Shown: in pieces, positions 9,039 through 17,867 of the stretch | Layout: the number at the start of each line of letters is the position of its first letter | Numbering within the stretch: position 1 is the stretch's first letter | DNA from: Bog-950 sp046329535 | GTDB lineage: Bacteria > Bacteroidota > Bacteroidia > Chitinophagales > LD1 | Direction: 5' to 3' | NCBI GenBank assembly: GCA_046329535.1 | Contig: JAXLUN010000004.1 | Span: forward strand, 459,532-523,531 | DNA: 64,000 nt | Made by a program: the position numbers and the translations under genes | Notes under the pieces: generated by a model | What the model saw: the letters and a program-made list of their open reading frames with translations, nothing else | Databases searched by the model: none | Told to the model about the DNA's origin: nothing

Positions 9039-11024
9039 TTAGTTCAATATATATCTCAAGCCGGCAAATGCCATTGCTCCTCGTATCGGCCCCCAAATCA
9101 GTGAGGCGTCAAACTGATTACTGAATGGTTGTTCTCCAGATATGATGGGGTTCTTTTGTATAAAGTTTATCAGATTTTCTCCACCGGCATATACTTCCAG
9201 CTGTTTCCACTTGAAGGTTATTTGCGCATTTAACTGGAAGAAATTTTTGGATTGAAGCGGTCGCTGATTCTCTACATCATTAGTTGACGTGTCCGGAATT
9301 CTTGTCTTACCAAACCAGTTTAAACTGGTATTAAATCGCCAATGTTGTTTTTTTGTTGCGTATTGTAAAGATACCAAGCCTCGATGCTGAGGTTTTAGAG
9401 GGGTTATCTTTCTGCCATTTTTGTAATCCGTTTTAGATAATTCGTATTTATAGGCTACTTTAATATCGAAGCGTTTAATTACTTCATAGTCCGCTTCTAC
9501 TTGAAAAGCATTAGCGAAAGATTTACCCGTTAAATTGTAAAGTTGAAGTAGCCGTACATTTTCTAAATCAATAACTGTTTGGTGGGTAAAGTCTGTTCTG
9601 TAGTAATCAACACTAATGTTGCCTTCTCTGAAATCAATAAAAAACTTATAGTTTAAACCGGCACCGTAATTCCAAGCTTCTTCATAACTTATCTTGGAAT
9701 CTATTTCAATAACCCGACTGCTGGATAGCAAACCGTAGTTCTCAGCAAACACCGTAGGTGTACGGTATCCTCTTCCAGCAGCTATTCTCAGTGAAAAGTC
9801 GTAAAGGATATTCCATTTTAAATTAAAACGGGGAGATATGAATGTGCCGAACAGATTATGATAGTCTATACGAAGTCCGGTTATCATCACGACTTTTTTT
9901 TCTCTTCCGAAATTGAAAGAAGCCTCTGTGAATATTCCGGGAACAATCTCTGTTCTTTTCCGGATGAATGTATCTAATACTTCATTTACATGGTCTGCCA
10001 GCAGAGATGCCCCAATCTTCAATAAATCTTCTTTTTCATTCAGCTCCTTTTGATAAATGAAGTTCAGATAGCCAAAATGTTCAAGTCCGGTGTAGTCTCT
10101 TCGGCCTATATATCCGTTTTGGCTTTGATAAATGTATTTGTATTGAATGCCTATATAGTTTTCTTTGGAAAGATTAAACCCGGTTTTAGCAAATACTTCC
10201 ACTCGGTTAGTTCGTAGTTTTAGTCCCCAATTGTTTTGAGTTTGACGGTCTTCTTTAGTTGTGAAATGAACACTCCCACCGTTCCTGTCTTCCAGATTTG
10301 CAGAAATGCCGAATATGACAGTGCTTGTTTTGCCACTCAGGTATGAGAAGCGGTGAAAAAGGTTTAGGTTTTTTATCAACGGATTATCGAGATAGTGGTC
10401 ATGATTCATATCCATTTTAAACAGTGAAAGTTGACCGTTAGTGGAGTTAAGTATGCTCCATCGTTTGTTTATTTTGATGGCAGAAATCATATTTAGTTCA
10501 GTCCTCAAATCCTGATTCATAAAGAGATTGATGTAGAGTTTATCTCCATTTTGAGGTTTTTTAAACTCCACATTAATTTGCCCGGTCATGCTTTCATAGC
10601 CATTTACAACACTACCAGCACCTTTATTTACTTGTATAGAACTCATGAGCGGCCCCGGGATGTAGTTTAATCCAAACGTATTGCCTAGTGAACGGATACT
10701 GGGAATGTTTTCTACCATAATTTGTGAGTAAACTCCATCCAACCCAAGCATTCGTATTTCTTTTGCTCCTGATACAGCATCTGAAAAATTGACGTCCACG
10801 GTAGTTGAGTTTTCAAAACTTTCACTTAGGTTACAGCAGGCATCTTTTACTAAATCACCACTATTTATCACTTCTACATTCATGGGAGTCATCTCCAGTC
10901 TGGTTGCTTTTCGAGTGCTTATTTCAATGTCTTTAACCTGAATTTCTTTTTGAGTAGTGTCGCTCTGCGCACCAGCTTGTAGAATGCCTAATATTCCACA
11001 CAGCAATATTAAAATGCCTCTCAT
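9039..11024 (-). CDS. TonB-dependent outer-membrane receptor, probably for a metal (copper-type cassette)
   Basis: The 661-residue outer-membrane receptor has a signal peptide (1-20, ending QAGAQ), a TonB-box-like start (IQVKDIEIS), a plug domain (about 40-155; conserved LGLDGVYSQIMVENIP and KGAGSVVNGYESMTGQINVEF), and a 22-strand-type barrel to the C terminus. The plug contains an unusual Cys pair (DACCNLSESFE) that recurs in Bacteroidota receptors encoded beside HMA proteins. It lacks the N-terminal carboxypeptidase-like domain common in SusC-type receptors. It is flanked on the same strand by a Cys/His-rich HYC_CC_PP-like gene and an HMA gene, so metal, most likely copper, is the inferred cargo. 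Alternative cargo such as a metallophore cannot be excluded. Confidence 0.88.
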   Translation of the reverse strand: MRGILILLCGILGILQAGAQSDTTQKEIQVKDIEISTRKATRLEMTPMNVEVINSGDLVKDACCNLSESFENSTTVDVNFSDAVSGAKEIRMLGLDGVYSQIMVENIPSIRSLGNTFGLNYIPGPLMSSIQVNKGAGSVVNGYESMTGQINVEFKKPQNGDKLYINLFMNQDLRTELNMISAIKINKRWSILNSTNGQLSLFKMDMNHDHYLDNPLIKNLNLFHRFSYLSGKTSTVIFGISANLEDRNGGSVHFTTKEDRQTQNNWGLKLRTNRVEVFAKTGFNLSKENYIGIQYKYIYQSQNGYIGRRDYTGLEHFGYLNFIYQKELNEKEDLLKIGASLLADHVNEVLDTFIRKRTEIVPGIFTEASFNFGREKKVVMITGLRIDYHNLFGTFISPRFNLKWNILYDFSLRIAAGRGYRTPTVFAENYGLLSSSRVIEIDSKISYEEAWNYGAGLNYKFFIDFREGNISVDYYRTDFTHQTVIDLENVRLLQLYNLTGKSFANAFQVEADYEVIKRFDIKVAYKYELSKTDYKNGRKITPLKPQHRGLVSLQYATKKQHWRFNTSLNWFGKTRIPDTSTNDVENQRPLQSKNFFQLNAQITFKWKQLEVYAGGENLINFIQKNPIISGEQPFSNQFDASLIWGPIRGAMAFAGLRYILN

Positions 11025-11074
11025 CTCTATACATTTAGAATTGAAAAAACGAATAACAAGAAACTAGGTGATTT

Positions 11075-11473
11075 CTAAATGCGGAAGTTTCCGGTAAAGC
11101 GGTGACTGGCTCTGTTGATACCTGGGAAAGGCGGGTAACGATATGCAATACGAAAATCGGAAGTGTTCTCAATCCGCTCCTTTATAGTAGTGCTTGTGTT
11201 GAGAAGGTAAATGGGATGTAGAGTTGAGTACGGTTGATTATACTCTGAAACAAAATTCAGCTTTAAATACTTCGATGTGATTTCGCAGCAAGAAGCTTTT
11301 TTAACTCCGCAATGTTTTTCAGCGGACGAATTCGTGCAACAGTGCTTGGGAGCTCCAATAGTTACATGTGTATGTTTCGATTTAAGACAAGTGTGCGCAT
11401 ACAGGGTTTGTCCGCTATCTGCAAACAACAAGATTAAAGTGGTAAGAAAAAGGATAAACCGCTTCAGAAACAT
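11075..11473 (-). CDS. small exported Cys/His-rich protein (HYC_CC_PP-like family)
   Basis: I place the start at ATG 11473, giving 132 residues with a clean signal peptide (MFLKRFILFL... to LYAHT). The longer frame to 11542 would add a non-signal N terminus and run across the divergent promoter region. After the signal peptide there are many potential soft-metal ligands: HTC, HTH, HCC, HCG and SCC within about 40 residues, then a Tyr/Pro-rich tail with YPPFPG. This pattern fits the HYC_CC_PP family found in Bacteroidota metal loci. It is the first gene of the minus-strand cassette, 50 bases ahead of the TonB receptor. A metal-binding or sensing role at the envelope is inferred. Confidence 0.7.
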   Translation of the reverse strand: MFLKRFILFLTTLILLFADSGQTLYAHTCLKSKHTHVTIGAPKHCCTNSSAEKHCGVKKASCCEITSKYLKLNFVSEYNQPYSTLHPIYLLNTSTTIKERIENTSDFRIAYRYPPFPGINRASHRFTGNFRI

Positions 11474-11477
11474 AGTG

Positions 11478-11485
11478 CTAAAGTA
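11478..11485 (-). promoter_or_regulatory. -7 box (TACTTTAG) of the metal cassette
   Basis: On the minus strand TACTTTAG differs from the TAnnTTTG consensus at one position and ends only four bases before ATG 11473. The same eight bases with the same four-base spacing precede the cysteine leader ORF at 50273. If the transcript starts at the usual distance from the box, the mRNA would be leaderless or nearly so. Confidence 0.4.
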
Positions 11486-11488
11486 AGC

Positions 11489-11501
11489 GATAATATTTAT
11501 C
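11489..11501. promoter_or_regulatory. candidate operator: inverted repeat GATAA-TAT-TTATC
   Basis: A perfect 5-bp inverted repeat with a three-base centre lies in the 68-base divergent intergenic region. It is immediately upstream of the -7 box of the metal cassette and about 41 bases before the TauE/SafE start. Its position between likely -33 and -7 elements is typical of a repressor or MerR-type site. No regulator gene is adjacent and AT-rich DNA yields such repeats by chance, so support is modest. Confidence 0.25.
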
Positions 11502-11541
11502 ATATCCGTCTTTGACATTTTTTTTGCCAATATTTGGACCA

Positions 11542-12348
11542 ATGGAAATTAATCTAATACTTGGGTATACAGGTGCCGTGCTAACGGGTGTTGTATTAGG
11601 ATTAATGGGTGGTGGCGGGGCCTTACTTTCCATTCCGGTATTGGTATATCTGTTTCATATTGATGCCACTTTGGCTACCGGTTACTCTCTTTTTTTAGTA
11701 GGTGTTACTGCTACTATGGGAGCCGTACAAAATATTCTGAAACGTCAAATAGATTATTCCGCTGCCATGTATTACGGCATTCCATCCCTGTTAACGGTGT
11801 ATGTGGTACGCAGATTTGTAATACCCAATATGCCGGACAAGATTTTTCAGATTGGAGCTTATGTGGTGGATAAGAATCATTTCATACTTTTTTTTCTGGC
11901 TATTGTAATGTTTGGAGCGGCTTACAAAATGATTGTTTCCGGACAGGAAGCCGGAGAGGACGAAGTTACTCATCCGGTTAATCATGTCAAGTTGATGATG
12001 TATGCCGTATTAATTGGTGCGTTTTTGGGCTTGGTTGGTGCAGGAGGAGGATTCTTAATGATTCCTGCTCTGGTTTATTTTGCTAATCTGCCCATGAAAA
12101 AAGCGGTGGGTACATCATTGCTTTTAGTGGCTGTCAATTCTTTTGTAGGGTTTCTGGGAGATGTTCATTCCAGTCATCAATTGGATTGGAAGTTTTTGGC
12201 TTTGTTTTCGGCCTTTTCAATTATGGGTGTTTTTACCGGAATTTATTTGCAGCATTATCTTAACGGTGCTAAGTTGAAGAGGTCGTTCGGCTGGTTTGTA
12301 CTGGCTGTGGCAGTATACATGGTAGTAAAAGAGACCTTTCTTAAATAA
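11542..12348 (+). CDS. TauE/SafE-family membrane permease
   Basis: The 268-residue inner-membrane protein has about eight hydrophobic segments and two homologous halves, each with the family's Gly-rich motif: GLMGGGGALLSIPVLVYL near residue 20 and GLVGAGGGFLMIPALVYF near residue 165. The family exports or imports sulfite, sulfoacetate or other small organosulfur anions. I use ATG 11542 rather than the ATG ten codons upstream because the conserved first helix begins right after it. It is transcribed divergently from the metal cassette across a 68-base gap. Substrate is unknown. Confidence 0.85.
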   Translation: MEINLILGYTGAVLTGVVLGLMGGGGALLSIPVLVYLFHIDATLATGYSLFLVGVTATMGAVQNILKRQIDYSAAMYYGIPSLLTVYVVRRFVIPNMPDKIFQIGAYVVDKNHFILFFLAIVMFGAAYKMIVSGQEAGEDEVTHPVNHVKLMMYAVLIGAFLGLVGAGGGFLMIPALVYFANLPMKKAVGTSLLLVAVNSFVGFLGDVHSSHQLDWKFLALFSAFSIMGVFTGIYLQHYLNGAKLKRSFGWFVLAVAVYMVVKETFLK

Positions 12349-12417
12349 TTGCAATTTCTAATTCATTTTTTTGCAATTCACTTCAAACACTCATCTTTGG
12401 CAAAATTTCAATTGAGT

Positions 12418-13959
12418 ATGAATAAACTAATCACATCCGTATTTCTTCTTTCTGCTAACATAGTTATGGCACAAAATTCACTGCCGGTTAAGAAGGTAAC
12501 TATCTTTAAAAACTCGACAGCTATGGTGGTTAAAGAAGGTAATGCATCCGTAAAAGATGGGATTGTTAAACTTCCTATTCCCGAACAGGCATTGTTTGGG
12601 ACATATTTTATAGGCGCTTCGAAAGACAATGCAGTAAAGAATATTGTTTTTAGAAACGATACAATTAAAAAGAAAGACCGCAGCCGTTCAGTTTGGCAGT
12701 TTTTAGCAGGCAACATCAATAAAGCAGTCACCATCTCTTTTGCTCCTACGCAAGGTATAGACAAAACAGTTTCTGGTAAGGTATCGGAGTATGATTTGTA
12801 TTCCGGTATTGTGAAGTTTACAACGGATGCCGGAAGAAATATGATTATGCATGTCGGACAAATTTATCAGGCAGATTTTAAGGAGGACCCTTCCGATTAC
12901 TATATGGCAGATAGTGTTAAGAGAATGCTGATATTGAAACCAGAAAAAGTTGCCGAGACCATTTCCATGCAGGAAACATATATGACAAGCGGTATCAACT
13001 GGATTCCTTCTTACTATCTAAAATTGAAGGATGATAAGAATGCCCGTTTAGAAATGAAAGCTACTCTTGAAAATTTTTGTGAAGAACTAAAGGATGCTGA
13101 AACGGAGTTAGTTGTTGGAACTCCACAAATGCTCTACAGTAATAAGCCAGACCCGATGACTTATGACTATTTGACTGCGGATGGTTCAAGTGATTTTGGC
13201 CGCCAAATGAGTAAAGGGTATATGCAGCGAAATGATATGCCGGTGATGGCTTTAGAGGCCGATGCCTCAGCCGGATATTTTCAAAGCAGTTTTTCAACGG
13301 AAGGAGAGAAGGCAGGCGATATGTACATTTATAAACTCGGGAAAATTTCCTTGCCTAATCAGTCAAAGGGGGCATTCCCGATTTTTGCAGGCAACATAGA
13401 ATATAAGGATAAGTATGAAGGAAGTATTGCAGATATTACCAACTACTACAGTTCCAGATTTGTGCCACAGGATGAGCGCCCTTTTGATATCTTCCATTCA
13501 CTAGAAATTAAGAATACCGCCACCGTACCGTTGACCACTGCCTCTGTTGTCGTTGTTAACGAAAAAGAGCAGTTTGTTGCTCAGGATGAGTTAAAATACA
13601 CTCCGGTTGGTGCTAATACGAATATCCGACTCTCTAAAGCCATTGATATTATCATGAAAAACTCGGAGGAGGAAAAGAGCAGGGAGGATAATGCCAAAAA
13701 AATTGGTAAGGTAGCATACAGTAAGGTTATATTAAAAGGTTCGGTTAATGTAGATAACTATCAGGATAAGGATGTAACCGTAACCATTACCAAATCGCTC
13801 AGTGGAACTGTTCTTGTAAGTAGTAATGAAGCGAAAGTAACTAAGGTGAATTCGTATAACTACATAAACCCTTCTTCAAACATCAAGTGGGAGGTTAAAT
13901 TGGCCGCCAATCAAAAGAAAGTACTTACTTACGAGTATGAGGTTTATTTCATCCCATGA
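12418..13959 (+). CDS. secreted/periplasmic DUF4139-domain protein
   Basis: The product is 513 residues from ATG 12418, chosen because it begins with a signal peptide (MNKLITSVFLLSANIVMAQN) and the longer frame from 12349 does not. The C-terminal two thirds carry the DUF4139 signature: the 'SGINWIPSYYLKL' and 'MKATLENFCEELKDAETELVVGTP' segments and a beta-rich end with KVNSYNYINPSSNIKWEV. DUF4139 proteins are widespread in Bacteroidota and Proteobacteria, some annotated as mucoidy inhibitor A-like, and their molecular function is unsettled. It starts 69 bases after the TauE/SafE stop, possibly in one transcript. Confidence 0.75.
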   Translation: MNKLITSVFLLSANIVMAQNSLPVKKVTIFKNSTAMVVKEGNASVKDGIVKLPIPEQALFGTYFIGASKDNAVKNIVFRNDTIKKKDRSRSVWQFLAGNINKAVTISFAPTQGIDKTVSGKVSEYDLYSGIVKFTTDAGRNMIMHVGQIYQADFKEDPSDYYMADSVKRMLILKPEKVAETISMQETYMTSGINWIPSYYLKLKDDKNARLEMKATLENFCEELKDAETELVVGTPQMLYSNKPDPMTYDYLTADGSSDFGRQMSKGYMQRNDMPVMALEADASAGYFQSSFSTEGEKAGDMYIYKLGKISLPNQSKGAFPIFAGNIEYKDKYEGSIADITNYYSSRFVPQDERPFDIFHSLEIKNTATVPLTTASVVVVNEKEQFVAQDELKYTPVGANTNIRLSKAIDIIMKNSEEEKSREDNAKKIGKVAYSKVILKGSVNVDNYQDKDVTVTITKSLSGTVLVSSNEAKVTKVNSYNYINPSSNIKWEVKLAANQKKVLTYEYEVYFIP

Positions 13960-14006
13960 TAAAAATTGATTTGTCTTAACTGCTGTTCGGTTATCAGTAT
14001 TTATTT

Positions 14007-14666
14007 ATGAAAATATTTACCACCATAGATGGTAGTGATACCATTTACTCAGAAGAGTTTAACGAGGTGTATCATTCTCGCAATGGAGCTATACAGGAAT
14101 CGCAACATGTTTTCATTAAGAATGGGTTCAATTTTTCTACAAAAGACGATATCAAAATTTTTGAAGTTGGATTTGGTACCGGACTTAACGCTTTGCTCAC
14201 TATGCTTGAGTCCGAATTGAAAAACATATCGGTAGATTACACAACAGTCGAGTTACTCCCTTTAGATATTGAAGTAGTTAAATCGCTAAACTATACAACT
14301 CGGCTGGGTTATGAATTTTGTTATGGACCTTATCATACTCTCCATTTATGCCGGTGGAACGAAATACACCAAATCAATAATCTTTTTTCTTTCCATAAAC
14401 TAAATAAATCATTGTTTGATTGCTCTCTCCCAGACGGTTATTTTGACTTGATTTATTTTGATGCATTTGCCCCGGAAAATCAGCCGGAGATGTGGACATC
14501 CGATGTGTTTTTGAAACTTTATACAGCAATGTCAGCCGGAGGAATATTGGTTACTTATTGTTCCAAAAGCTCTGTTCAGAAAACATTAAAGTCGGTCGGG
14601 TTTGTTGTTGAAAAATTGAGAGGGCCAGCGGGTAAAAGAGAAATGTTGCGAGCCCGAAAGGAATAA
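14007..14666 (+). CDS. mnmD: tRNA (mnm5s2U34) methyltransferase, MnmD type
   Basis: This 219-residue SAM-dependent methyltransferase corresponds to the N-terminal (MnmC2) half of E. coli MnmC, without the fused FAD oxidase domain. Such free-standing forms are called MnmD. The visible motifs are the SAM-binding EVGFGTGLNALLT (about 52-64), the acidic strand end VDYTTVELLPLD, the catalytic-loop-like FDLIYFDAFAPENQPEMW (about 147-164), and the C-terminal GPAGKREMLRA. The family completes 5-methylaminomethyl-2-thiouridine at tRNA position 34 in the cytosol. It is about 66 bases ahead of the AddA-like gene in the same direction. Confidence 0.88.
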   Translation: MKIFTTIDGSDTIYSEEFNEVYHSRNGAIQESQHVFIKNGFNFSTKDDIKIFEVGFGTGLNALLTMLESELKNISVDYTTVELLPLDIEVVKSLNYTTRLGYEFCYGPYHTLHLCRWNEIHQINNLFSFHKLNKSLFDCSLPDGYFDLIYFDAFAPENQPEMWTSDVFLKLYTAMSAGGILVTYCSKSSVQKTLKSVGFVVEKLRGPAGKREMLRARKE

Positions 14667-14732
14667 TTCATCAGCGCACATATATTGCGTTACTATTCGC
14701 TTTATTTGTAGAGTAACCAAGCAATTTATTTA

Positions 14733-17700
14733 ATGCTGAAAATTTATAAGTCTTCAGCCGGAAGCGGTAAAACATATACCTTAGTTAAAGAGTATTTGCG
14801 TCTGGCATTTGCACATCCCGTCAAGTATCGCAATATTCTGGCAATAACTTTTACCAATAAAGCAGCTGCCGAAATGAAAAGCCGGATACTGGAAGCATTA
14901 GATGGCATTTCAAATAATGAGAAAGATTATGTCTCCCTGGCTAATGAATTATGTGAGCTTACCGGCAAGAGTCATATCAAACTAAAGCACGAGGCAGGTT
15001 TAATTCTGAGAAGTATGCTGCATAATTATGCAGATATTTCTGTGAGTACAATTGATAGTTTTGTTCATCGCATTGTAAGGTCATTCGCCTATGACTTACA
15101 TATTCCTACGAATTTTGATATTGAAATGGATAGCAAAAAACTGCTGCATGATGCTGTTCAGTTGCTTCTTGACAGATTGAGCGAAGGTGATGTGCAGGTT
15201 ACACAGGCAGTACTTGAATTTGCTGAAACTAAAATTGAGGATGGTAAGAGCTGGAGCATTGATAAGGAAATTCAAAAACTAGGGAATGAGTTATTTGTTG
15301 ATGAGGCACTACCATATATAAAGAAATTAAGTTTTGTTGAACTGGATAAAATGAGGGAAGCTAAATCGGCATTGCATGCTCAAAAGCAAAGTTTTGAAAG
15401 GGAAATTTTTGATCAGGGAAAGAAAGCGTTTAGTCTGATTTTAGACAACGGTCTTACGGCAAAAGATTTTTATCAGGGCACTAAAGGTCTGTTTGGTTAT
15501 TTCAATAGGTATGCCGAAGAGGTATTTCCCAAGGAGAGTAAAGGGAACACTTATGTTAAGGCATGTATGGTAGAGAATAACTGGGGAAAGAAAGATAGTG
15601 TGGATGAAAATTTGAAAGAGCGTTTAAGAGATTATTATAACCGAATTGTTGCACTACTAGATAATGAAGGCAAAGACTATTATCTGGCGGATTTGTTGCT
15701 TAAAAACTTTTATTCTTTCATCCTGTTGGCAGATTTGCAAAAGCTCATGGATGAAATTAAGCGGGAAAACAATATCCTGCATATTGGGGATTTTCAGCAC
15801 AAGGTTTATGAGATTGTAAAGGAGCAGGATGCACCGGTTATTTATGAACGTATTGGTGAAAAATATGACAATATCCTGATAGATGAGTTTCAGGATACAT
15901 CAGTAATGCAATGGCGAAATCTTTTGCCGCTTATAGAAAATTCTCAGTTCAAGAATGAGGATAGTTTGATTGTTGGTGATGGCAAACAGGCAATCTATCG
16001 TTTCAGGGGGGGGGAAGTCGAGCAGTTTTCTGCGTTACCTAAGATTTATGGTAGTGAGAGTGATGAACTTGTTCGTCAGCGCGAAACAGCGATTAAAAAC
16101 TATGGTACAAGTGTGGAGTTATTGGAACGTAATTATAGAAGTCGTAAGGAGATAATCGACTTTAATAATGCTTTCTATCACACGATGTCAGAGTTGCCAG
16201 ATTTGAAAAATAAAGCCATCTATCTGGATCATTTTCAGGAACCGGGAAAAGATAAGCAAGGCGGTTTTGTAAGTATTGAGTTTCTGCATAGCGATAATGA
16301 TGCAGGTTTGATGTTGCAGGATGTACGTTGTAATCGGGTGGAGGAAATTATTTCGGACGTATTGCAAAGGGGCTATCAATGGAAAGATATTGCTGTATTA
16401 ACGCGAAATAATTTAAATGCCAGTGCTATCGCTTCCTTTTTAGTGAAAAAGGGTGTCCGGGTTATTTCTCCAGAGAGTTTACTTATCAATCAATCACAAA
16501 AAGTACAGCTCTTGCTTTCAGTTTTTAATTATTTGAATCGTAAAGAGAATCATATAGCTCGTGCAGAAATGTTGTATTACTCTCAAATGTTGAGGCATCA
16601 AGTCACTCATTTCGAACAGATAATGTTTAACTCAACATCCTCTCAATTTGAATCGGATTTCAGAGTAGCCACACAGATTGATTTTGATTCTTCCTCTCTT
16701 TTAACCGGCCGTTTGCCGGATTTAACGCAACAATTAATACATGTTTTTAAGCTGGATGATGAAGATCCATTTTTGCAATTCTTTTTAGATGAGATTATAC
16801 TTTATTCATTCCGATATGGAAACTCCATAGGCGACTTTCTGACTTGGTGGGATGGCGTTAAGCACAAAAAGAGCATTATATATCCTGAGAATATGGATGC
16901 TGTTCGCATCATGACAATACATAAATCAAAGGGCTTGCAGTTTCCGGTTGTTATTCTGGCTGATGCAACAGAAAAGAAAAAGATGACCAAGAACTTTTTC
17001 TGGATTCCATTAAGCAAACCTTACCTTCCACAACTACACATTGGGTTACTTCCACGCACGGAATTGATCATGGAAACAGAGTTTGCTTCTGTTTACCAAA
17101 GGGAGGATGAACAGTCTTTTCTAGATCTTTTAAACCTGTTGTATGTAGGAACTACACGTGCCGAGGATGCACTTTACATACTTTCAGAGGAGCTTCTCAA
17201 AGAGCCCGATGAAAACAACTCAGTAACGGCTTTGCTTATCTATTTCTTAAAGATTCAGCAACAATGGGAAGGGTTTCAACAATATGTTTTTGGTGAGTTT
17301 GATTATAGAAGTGACGCTTCTAAGAGGGAAAAGAAAAAGTCGGAATTATATCAACGAACACTTACCAGTTCAGCTAACTTATTGGCCTCGGCAATAAAAG
17401 TGAAGACCAGAACCAATTTACTATGGAGCGAAAATGTTAATCAAAAGATTGATGAAGGAAATTTGCTTCATGAGGCTTTGAAGCAGATACGTTATGAAGG
17501 TGATGAACAGGTTGTAGTAAGTAAGATGAAAGCAGAAGGTTTATTGCAAGACACTGCACTTGAAGTAATGCTAGCTAAGCTGAAAGAAGTAGTTTACCAT
17601 CCCGCAATGAACAACTATTTTAAGAAGGAGATGAGAGTGATCACTGAAAGACCACTTTTAAAGAAAGGAGATAAAGTGAAAATACCGGATCGAGTTGTGT

Positions 17701-17867
17701 TACAAAACGGATCAGCTGTGGTTATTGATTATAAAACAGGGAAGGAGCTCCAAAGTCATCAAATTCAGTTGAAAGAATATGCTGCATGTTTAGAAGAAGC
17801 TGGTATACCGGTTAAAGAGAAGATTCTTTTTTACACAACAGATATAAAGAAGGAGGTTGTGATATGA
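14733..17867 (+). CDS. addA: AddA-like UvrD/Rep helicase with C-terminal nuclease domain
   Basis: This 1044-residue protein belongs to helicase superfamily 1. Walker A is at residues 7-16 (SAGSGKTYTL). Motif Ia is TFTNKAAAEM, motif II is LIDEFQDTS, and the motif III region is GDGKQAIYRFRGGE. The motif V/VI regions are MTIHKSKGLQFPVVIL and LLYVGTTRAEDALYIL. The C terminus carries a PD-(D/E)XK nuclease fold (LLHEALKQI ... VVIDYKTGKE). Together with the next gene, which it overlaps by 4 bases (ATGA), it forms an AddAB/RecBCD-type double-strand-end processing enzyme for recombination repair and defence against linear foreign DNA. A run of nine G at 16006-16014 lies within the RFRGGE segment and could be slippage-prone. 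The start ATG is seven codons before the Walker A region, as usual. Confidence 0.88.
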   Translation: MLKIYKSSAGSGKTYTLVKEYLRLAFAHPVKYRNILAITFTNKAAAEMKSRILEALDGISNNEKDYVSLANELCELTGKSHIKLKHEAGLILRSMLHNYADISVSTIDSFVHRIVRSFAYDLHIPTNFDIEMDSKKLLHDAVQLLLDRLSEGDVQVTQAVLEFAETKIEDGKSWSIDKEIQKLGNELFVDEALPYIKKLSFVELDKMREAKSALHAQKQSFEREIFDQGKKAFSLILDNGLTAKDFYQGTKGLFGYFNRYAEEVFPKESKGNTYVKACMVENNWGKKDSVDENLKERLRDYYNRIVALLDNEGKDYYLADLLLKNFYSFILLADLQKLMDEIKRENNILHIGDFQHKVYEIVKEQDAPVIYERIGEKYDNILIDEFQDTSVMQWRNLLPLIENSQFKNEDSLIVGDGKQAIYRFRGGEVEQFSALPKIYGSESDELVRQRETAIKNYGTSVELLERNYRSRKEIIDFNNAFYHTMSELPDLKNKAIYLDHFQEPGKDKQGGFVSIEFLHSDNDAGLMLQDVRCNRVEEIISDVLQRGYQWKDIAVLTRNNLNASAIASFLVKKGVRVISPESLLINQSQKVQLLLSVFNYLNRKENHIARAEMLYYSQMLRHQVTHFEQIMFNSTSSQFESDFRVATQIDFDSSSLLTGRLPDLTQQLIHVFKLDDEDPFLQFFLDEIILYSFRYGNSIGDFLTWWDGVKHKKSIIYPENMDAVRIMTIHKSKGLQFPVVILADATEKKKMTKNFFWIPLSKPYLPQLHIGLLPRTELIMETEFASVYQREDEQSFLDLLNLLYVGTTRAEDALYILSEELLKEPDENNSVTALLIYFLKIQQQWEGFQQYVFGEFDYRSDASKREKKKSELYQRTLTSSANLLASAIKVKTRTNLLWSENVNQKIDEGNLLHEALKQIRYEGDEQVVVSKMKAEGLLQDTALEVMLAKLKEVVYHPAMNNYFKKEMRVITERPLLKKGDKVKIPDRVVLQNGSAVVIDYKTGKELQSHQIQLKEYAACLEEAGIPVKEKILFYTTDIKKEVVI

